DNA from: Bacillota bacterium
GTDB taxonomy: Bacteria; Bacillota; Negativicutes; Sporomusales; UBA7701
NCBI GenBank assembly: GCA_023415075.1
Contig: JAEZLU010000169.1
Coordinates: forward strand, 1 to 9,422
Direction of reading: 5' to 3'
DNA: 9,422 bases
Part shown: positions 6,217 to 9,422 of the stretch, piece by piece
Numbering within the stretch: position 1 is the first letter of the stretch
How the letters are laid out: each line of letters begins with the position of its first letter
The notes under the pieces: generated by a model
Database searches by the model: none
Seen by the model: only the letters and a program-made list of their open reading frames with translations
Told to the model about the DNA's origin: nothing
Translations under genes and position numbers: made by a program

Positions 6217-7110
6217 TTAAACCACCAGCGGTCCGCGGGTACGGGTGGCTGCCGCTTGCTGCAATTGGGCCGATAGAGTCTCAATGAGCCGCTCGAGATC
6301 TTCGGCCGAATAAAATTCAATTTCAATTTTGCTCTTGAGCTTACCGGGCTTAATCCTTACCTGGGTGCCCAGGGCCATCTTCAGGCGCTCCTCAGCCTCG
6401 GCCAGGAAAAACTCCCGCTTCTCGGGCTGTTTTCGCGCCGGTTTGGTCCGCGGCGTGCTCAGCAGCCGCCGTACCAGTTCTTCGGCGTCGCGGGCCGACA
6501 GGTCTTCGGCAATAATGCTCTCGGCTGCCTCAAGCTGCAGTTCGGCATCTTCCAGCCCTAAAAGCGGCCTGGCCTGGCCCATTGTCAATGTTCCACGTGA
6601 AACATGATCCTGGACAGCCGCCGGCAGGTTAAGCAAACGAACGGTGTTAGCGATCAGCGATCGGCTGCGGCCGATACGACGGGCTACTTCCTCCTGGGTC
6701 AGGGAGAACTCGTCCATCAGGCGGCGAAAAGCGGCCGCCTCCTCGATCGGATTGAGATTCTCCCGCTGGATGTTCTCAATGAGGGCCAGCTCGGTCATCT
6801 GCCCGTCGTCATAGTCGCGAACCACCGCCGGAATGGCCTTAAGGCCGGCCTGTTGAGCCGCCCGCCAGCGACGCTCGCCGGCCACCAGCTCGTAGCCGGT
6901 CGCCGTCTTGCGAACAAGCACCGGCTGGATTACGCCATGTTGCTTGATAGACTGGGCCAACTCATTAAGGGCCTCGGGGTCAAACACCCGCCGCGGCTGG
7001 AATCTGTTCGGGACAATATCGCTTAAGGCTATTTCGGTCGGTTTCTCGCCCTCCTCGGCCTGGAAAAAAGCGCCCAGGCCACGGCCCAGGCCCCGTTTAT
7101 TAGTAGTCAT
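6217..7110 (-). CDS. parB: Chromosome-partitioning protein ParB (Spo0J-like)
   Basis: A 297-residue ParB that binds parS, loads as a CTP-dependent sliding clamp and recruits ParA and SMC for origin segregation. The N-terminus KRGLGRGLGAFF (5-16) is the usual ParA-contacting start. The CTPase domain shows the FQPRRVFDPEALNELAQSIK segment (37-56), GVIQPVLVR (59-67), GERRWRA (78-84) and ENIQRENLNPIEEA (112-125). The helix-turn-helix region LTQEEVARRIGRSRSLIANT (137-156) follows, and a C-terminal dimerisation helix region ends it. Length is normal for a chromosomal ParB. I took ATG 7110 because GAGGTG lies 7 nt upstream; the TTG at 7116 would be only one base from that site. It overlaps the parA end by 11 nt (coupled translation). 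The gene contains one parS and ends beside another, as in Bacillus spo0J, which carries a parS inside the gene. Confidence 0.97.
   Translation of the reverse strand: MTTNKRGLGRGLGAFFQAEEGEKPTEIALSDIVPNRFQPRRVFDPEALNELAQSIKQHGVIQPVLVRKTATGYELVAGERRWRAAQQAGLKAIPAVVRDYDDGQMTELALIENIQRENLNPIEEAAAFRRLMDEFSLTQEEVARRIGRSRSLIANTVRLLNLPAAVQDHVSRGTLTMGQARPLLGLEDAELQLEAAESIIAEDLSARDAEELVRRLLSTPRTKPARKQPEKREFFLAEAEERLKMALGTQVRIKPGKLKSKIEIEFYSAEDLERLIETLSAQLQQAAATRTRGPLVV
6589..6604. promoter_or_regulatory. parS centromere site 2 (inside parB)
   Basis: TGTTCCACGTGAAACA matches the TGTTNCACGTGAAACA consensus at every position. It lies within the parB coding sequence, 374 bp from the other parS. Unlike site 1 it is not a perfect palindrome (C at position 5 against A at position 12). 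A parS within spo0J is also known in B. subtilis. Confidence 0.95.
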
Positions 7111-7864
7111 CGCCAATCACCTCTTTCGCCAGATCGAAATACACTTCCGAGCCTTTGGACTTCGGGTCGTACTTGATGACCGGCTGACCGTGGCTGGGAG
7201 CTTCGCTCAAGCGGACGTTGCGAGGAATTATCGTCTGGTACACCTTGTGGCGCAAGTGGCTCTTAACCTCATCGACCACCTGGATCGACAGGTTGGTGCG
7301 GGCGTCGAACATTGTCAGCACCACGCCCTCCAGCGTCAGGGCCGGATTGAGGTTCTTCTGGACCAGCGATATGGTATTCATCAGCTGGCTTAGGCCCTCA
7401 AGGGCATAAAACTCGCACTGGATAGGAATAATCACCGAGTTGGCGGCCGTCAGGGCATTAATGGTCAACAGACCAAGCGACGGCGGACAGTCAATGATGA
7501 CATAGTCGAAATTGTACTTGATTTTGTCAAAGGCCCTCTTTAGTCTGTTCTCGCGCGACAGAACCGATACAAGCTCAATCTCGGCCCCGGCCAGCTGGAT
7601 AGTCGCCGGCAGCAGGGACAGGTTGGCCACCGCAGTAGTCTGGATGATCGACTCCACCGGCACGTCGTTGACCAGGGCATCGTACGCGCAGCGCTTGATG
7701 GTCGACTTATTGAACCCCAGGCCGCTGGTCGAATTACCCTGAGGGTCGATATCGGCAAGCAGAACCTTTTTGCCAAGCTCGGCCAGGCAGGCGCTCAGAT
7801 TGACGGCGGTGGTCGTCTTCCCCACACCGCCCTTCTGGTTGGCTATGGCAATCACTTTTACCAC
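7100..7864 (-). CDS. parA: Chromosome-partitioning ATPase ParA (Soj-like)
   Basis: A 254-residue Walker-type ATPase that binds nucleoid DNA as an ATP dimer and is released by ParB, moving the origin region; Soj in Bacillus also regulates DnaA. The deviant Walker A is NQKGGVGKTTTAVNL (9-23) with signature K11 and K16; Walker A' is DIDPQGNSTSGLG (38-50); Walker B is VIIDCPPSLG (122-131, D125). Further conserved blocks are PIQCEFYALEGLSQL (147-161), TMFDARTNLS (184-193) and IPRNVRLSEAPSHGQPVI (213-230). It is the short chromosomal type, without the N-terminal helix-turn-helix of plasmid ParA/SopA proteins. The GTG at 7864 is preceded by GAGGTGA with 7-nt spacing, so the start is well supported. 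It is the first gene of the minus-strand run and overlaps parB by 11 nt. I see no strong promoter in the 190 bases upstream. Confidence 0.97.
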   Translation of the reverse strand: MVKVIAIANQKGGVGKTTTAVNLSACLAELGKKVLLADIDPQGNSTSGLGFNKSTIKRCAYDALVNDVPVESIIQTTAVANLSLLPATIQLAGAEIELVSVLSRENRLKRAFDKIKYNFDYVIIDCPPSLGLLTINALTAANSVIIPIQCEFYALEGLSQLMNTISLVQKNLNPALTLEGVVLTMFDARTNLSIQVVDEVKSHLRHKVYQTIIPRNVRLSEAPSHGQPVIKYDPKSKGSEVYFDLAKEVIGDDY

Positions 7865-7900
7865 GATGGCTTCACCTCAAATTAAGAAAGTCAGAATTAC

Positions 7901-7987
7901 TCATTCCACAGCTTCTTTCCAATCTCCTGCCGTAATAAAGTCGATAGATGGAAAAGTGCCGTCAATCCGCCTGGGTATAGTTAACAT
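7901..7987 (-). CDS. Doubtful 28-codon reading frame in the parA leader
   Basis: In the otherwise gene-free stretch 7865-8001 there is an open frame on the minus strand from ATG 7987 to TGA 7901, beginning MLTIPRRIDG and ending AGDWKEAVE. No good Shine-Dalgarno precedes the ATG. A GCAGGAGA lies inside it (7930-7923). It could be a leader peptide, a gene remnant or chance; I do not recognise it. The remainder of the stretch holds only the parA ribosome binding site. Confidence 0.2.
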   Translation of the reverse strand: MLTIPRRIDGTFPSIDFITAGDWKEAVE

Positions 7988-8001
7988 AATTCTGGATCAT
8001 C

Positions 8002-8030
8002 TTGACAGAAAAAATGTGGTAGGCTATCAT
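8002..8030 (+). promoter_or_regulatory. Sigma-A-type promoter of the riboswitch-metH operon
   Basis: TTGACA (8002-8007, perfect -35) is followed by a 17-nt spacer and TATCAT (8025-8030, five of six bases of TATAAT). A start near 8037 would put the riboswitch aptamer about 20 nt into the RNA, the expected arrangement. Confidence 0.88.
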
Positions 8031-8057
8031 AAACAATAATATACTTGAATACCGTCG

Positions 8058-8158
8058 CTCTTATCGTGAGCGGCCGAGGGAACTGGCCCGATGACGCCCG
8101 GCAACCGGCCTTAGCGCAGTGGTGCCAAATCCAGCGGGGCTGCCCCGGAAGATGAGAG
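8058..8158 (+). promoter_or_regulatory. SAM-I (S-box) riboswitch aptamer
   Basis: The S-box core is plain: CTCTTATC (8058-8065) and GATGAGAG (8151-8158) form helix P1 with one G-U pair, and between them stand the invariant blocks GAGGGAACTGGCCCGATGA, CCCGGCAACC and GGTGCCAAATCCAGC, with a P4 hairpin around GCGGGGCTGCCCC. Binding of S-adenosylmethionine stabilises P1 and switches off downstream transcription. It governs the two methionine-synthase genes that follow. Confidence 0.97.
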
Positions 8159-8183
8159 AAAAGGCTGCGCCCCCCTTTTCGCT
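8155..8183 (+). promoter_or_regulatory. Antiterminator of the SAM-I riboswitch (predicted)
   Basis: AGAGAAAAGG (8155-8164) can pair with CCTTTTCGCT (8174-8183), nine of ten positions pairing (A8157/G8181 mismatched), with a 9-nt loop. It shares bases 8155-8158 with the 3' strand of P1 and bases 8174-8179 with the 5' side of the terminator, so it excludes both. This is the usual logic: without SAM the antiterminator forms and transcription continues. Confidence 0.7.
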
Positions 8184-8202
8184 AAAACCAGGGGGCTTTT
8201 TT
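8169..8202 (+). terminator. Intrinsic terminator of the SAM-I riboswitch
   Basis: GCCCCC (8169-8174) pairs with GGGGGC (8191-8196), followed by six T's (8197-8202). TTTT (8176-8179) and AAAA (8184-8187) can extend the stem inside the loop. It lies 10 nt after the aptamer and is the expression platform. Confidence 0.92.
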
Positions 8203-8254
8203 ATACCCCTGATCGTGCTCCACCCTGGCAAAACTACTTAAGCGGAGGCATTCC

Positions 8255-8938
8255 ATGGCCAGCTACAACCCCCCGCTGACCACCCTCGACAAAGAAGAGG
8301 TACGGCGGTATGCCGGTCTCCGGCCGGCAGCCGATTTCCCCGAGCATATTCTTGAGGAAGCCTGCGCCGACGGTCTGCTGCACGCCCGGCCGCGGGCCGT
8401 TTGGAAAATCTACGTCTACGCAGCCGCCTCCCGGAAAATTATCGGTGAGACGCCCCTCAGGCTGACCGGCAATGCCATCACCGCCCATCTGGCCAGCGCC
8501 ACTGAAGTGGCCGTCCTGGCGGTTACCATTGGCGGCGACCTGGAAAAAGCCGTCTCCAACTACTTCGCCGACGGCGACTACACCCGCGGCCTGCTGCTCG
8601 ACGCCGCCGGCACGGCGGCAGTCGAGGCGGCGGCCGACGCTGTCAACGCCCTCATTGCCGCCCAGGCCGCCCGCCGCGGTTTTACCGCCCTGACCCGCTT
8701 CAGCCCGGGCTACGGCGACTGGCCGCTCACCGACCAGCCGGCCATAGTGGCCCTTGCCGGCGGCGGCATTGACCTCACCGTCACCGCCACCGCCATGCTC
8801 GTGCCGCGCAAATCGGTTACCGCCGTCATCGGCCTGGCGCCGCAGCGACCCCAGCCCCAGCTACCCGTGTGCCGCGAGGAAGCCTGTGTCACCTGTCCCC
8901 AGCCCAACTGCCTTGCCCGAAAGGAGACCCAGCCATGA
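8255..8938 (+). CDS. Stand-alone MetH reactivation-domain protein
   Basis: A 227-residue protein matching the vitamin B12-dependent methionine synthase activation domain (Met_synt_B12), which in E. coli is the C-terminal module of MetH. It binds SAM and lets inactive cob(II)alamin be reductively methylated. The motif RFSPGYGDWPL (148-158) corresponds to the SAM-binding RxxPGY region, and TATAMLVPRKSVTAVIGLAP (177-196) is the next conserved block. The ending carries four cysteines (C206, C211, C214, C219) in CREEACVTCPQPNCLAR; a CxxCx4C tail is, from memory, common in free-standing members and could bind metal. There is no membrane segment. ATG 8255 has GGAGG 6 nt upstream. Its stop overlaps the metH start (ATGA), so translation is coupled. 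The call implies a split enzyme in which the downstream MetH lacks this domain; the window ends too soon to show that. Regulated by the SAM-I riboswitch upstream. Confidence 0.9.
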   Translation: MASYNPPLTTLDKEEVRRYAGLRPAADFPEHILEEACADGLLHARPRAVWKIYVYAAASRKIIGETPLRLTGNAITAHLASATEVAVLAVTIGGDLEKAVSNYFADGDYTRGLLLDAAGTAAVEAAADAVNALIAAQAARRGFTALTRFSPGYGDWPLTDQPAIVALAGGGIDLTVTATAMLVPRKSVTAVIGLAPQRPQPQLPVCREEACVTCPQPNCLARKETQP

Positions 8939-9422
8939 TCCAAATCTTCGACGGTGCCATGGGCACCATGCTCCAGCAGGCCGGCCTGCCGGCCGGCTAT
9001 TGTCCGGAGCTCTGGAATCTCGAAAATCCGGCGGCCGTCACCGCCGTCCACCGCCGCTACGTGGAAGCCGGTGCCGACATCATCGAATCAAATACTTTTG
9101 GCGCCAACCGCATCAAACTCGCCCACTACGGCCTGGCCGGCAAAGTGTCAGCCCTCAACGCGGCAGCCGTCAAAGCGGCCCGCGCCGCCTGCGGGCCGGC
9201 CACCAAAGTCGCCGGCTCGCTCGGACCAACCGCCAAATTCATCGCCCCGCTGGGCGACCTGGCCTTCGACGAGGCCTGCGACGTCTATCGCGAGCAGGCT
9301 GCCGCCCTTGCGGCCGCCGGCGTCGACCTCCTGATAATCGAAACCGTAATCGACATCCAGGAAATGCGGGCCGCCCTGCTGGCCGCCAAAACCGCCACCT
9401 CCCTGCCGGTCGTCTGCCAGCT
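8935..9422 (+). CDS. metH: B12-dependent methionine synthase, N-terminal part (cut by window edge)
   Basis: The first 162 codons of a homocysteine S-methyltransferase domain, the N-terminal module of cobalamin-dependent methionine synthase, which moves a methyl group from methyl-cobalamin to homocysteine. Signatures: FDGAMGTMLQQAGLPAGYCP at the start, then YVEAGADIIESNTFGANRIK, VAGSLGPTAKFIAPLG and GVDLLIIETVIDIQEM, all in the order of the TIM-barrel family. The zinc-binding cysteines lie beyond the window edge. ATG 8935 is preceded by AAGGAG with an 8-nt spacer and overlaps the stop of the reactivation-domain gene. The coupling to that gene and the riboswitch favours MetH over other homocysteine methyltransferases (MmuM, BHMT type), but the cobalamin and folate domains are not visible. 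Confidence 0.92.
   Translation, partial: MIQIFDGAMGTMLQQAGLPAGYCPELWNLENPAAVTAVHRRYVEAGADIIESNTFGANRIKLAHYGLAGKVSALNAAAVKAARAACGPATKVAGSLGPTAKFIAPLGDLAFDEACDVYREQAAALAAAGVDLLIIETVIDIQEMRAALLAAKTATSLPVVCQ

Noticed and set aside
5089..6276. Plus-strand open frame of 395 codons opposite aspA and the parB end
   Set aside because: It is a shadow of the GC-rich aspA codons; aspA has full family signatures and a strong ribosome binding site, whereas the opposite frame shows no recognisable domain.
7940..7965. parA promoter with TTGACG at 7965-7960
   Set aside because: No acceptable -10 occurs at 16-18 nt; AT-rich hexamers lie 20 nt or more away.
7901..8025. DnaA boxes in the divergent intergenic region suggesting oriC
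   Set aside because: Segments such as CATTCCACA and TGTGGTAGG differ from TTATCCACA or its complement at three or more positions, with no cluster.
8977..9000. GC palindromes (GGCCGGCC-like) at the metH start as a regulatory hairpin
   Set aside because: They encode the conserved QAGLPAGY segment and reflect GCC/GGC codon preference seen throughout the window.

Overview
The window reads as a GC-rich chromosomal segment of an anaerobic member of the Bacillota, most likely a Negativicutes/Sporomusaceae-type organism. The phylum call rests on a SAM-I (S-box) riboswitch of the transcription-termination type, two parS sites matching the Bacillus-type consensus, and soj/spo0J-like parA-parB; the family call is an inference. 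A HydF-type hydrogenase maturase, an aspartase and a B12-dependent methionine synthase fit an anaerobic fermentative lifestyle. parAB with parS usually places a region close to the chromosome origin.

Minus strand, read right to left from 7864 to 20: parA, parB (overlapping), a parS site, aspartate ammonia-lyase (aspA), hydF, a class-V PLP enzyme of the cysteine desulfurase type, a DUF4446 membrane protein, an M23 peptidase with a membrane anchor and coiled coils, a bactofilin, then a hairpin with a U-tract, and a small UPF0180/YkuS-like protein. Gaps between these genes are short (roughly 10-70 nt) and I see no terminator until 266-307, so one long transcript or a chain of overlapping transcripts is plausible. 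Three themes are joined: chromosome segregation (ParA/ParB/parS), [FeFe]-hydrogenase maturation with possible ammonia and sulfur supply (AspA, HydF, PLP enzyme), and cell-shape or envelope work (M23 peptidase plus bactofilin).

Plus strand, 8002 to the right edge: a strong sigma-A-type promoter, a SAM-I riboswitch with an overlapping antiterminator and intrinsic terminator, a free-standing MetH reactivation-domain protein, and the start of metH, cut by the window edge. These two genes overlap by 4 nt (ATGA). This is a divergently transcribed methionine-synthesis operon repressed by S-adenosylmethionine.

The stretch 7865-8001 between the divergent units holds the parA ribosome binding site and a doubtful 28-codon reading frame, with no convincing minus-strand promoter. 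Nothing here is a clear mobile element, CRISPR array, tRNA or rRNA. Nothing is clearly a new system; the most unusual points are the aspA-hydF-desulfurase block embedded beside parAB, and the terminator-like hairpin whose 3' arm contains the ykuS-like gene's Shine-Dalgarno.
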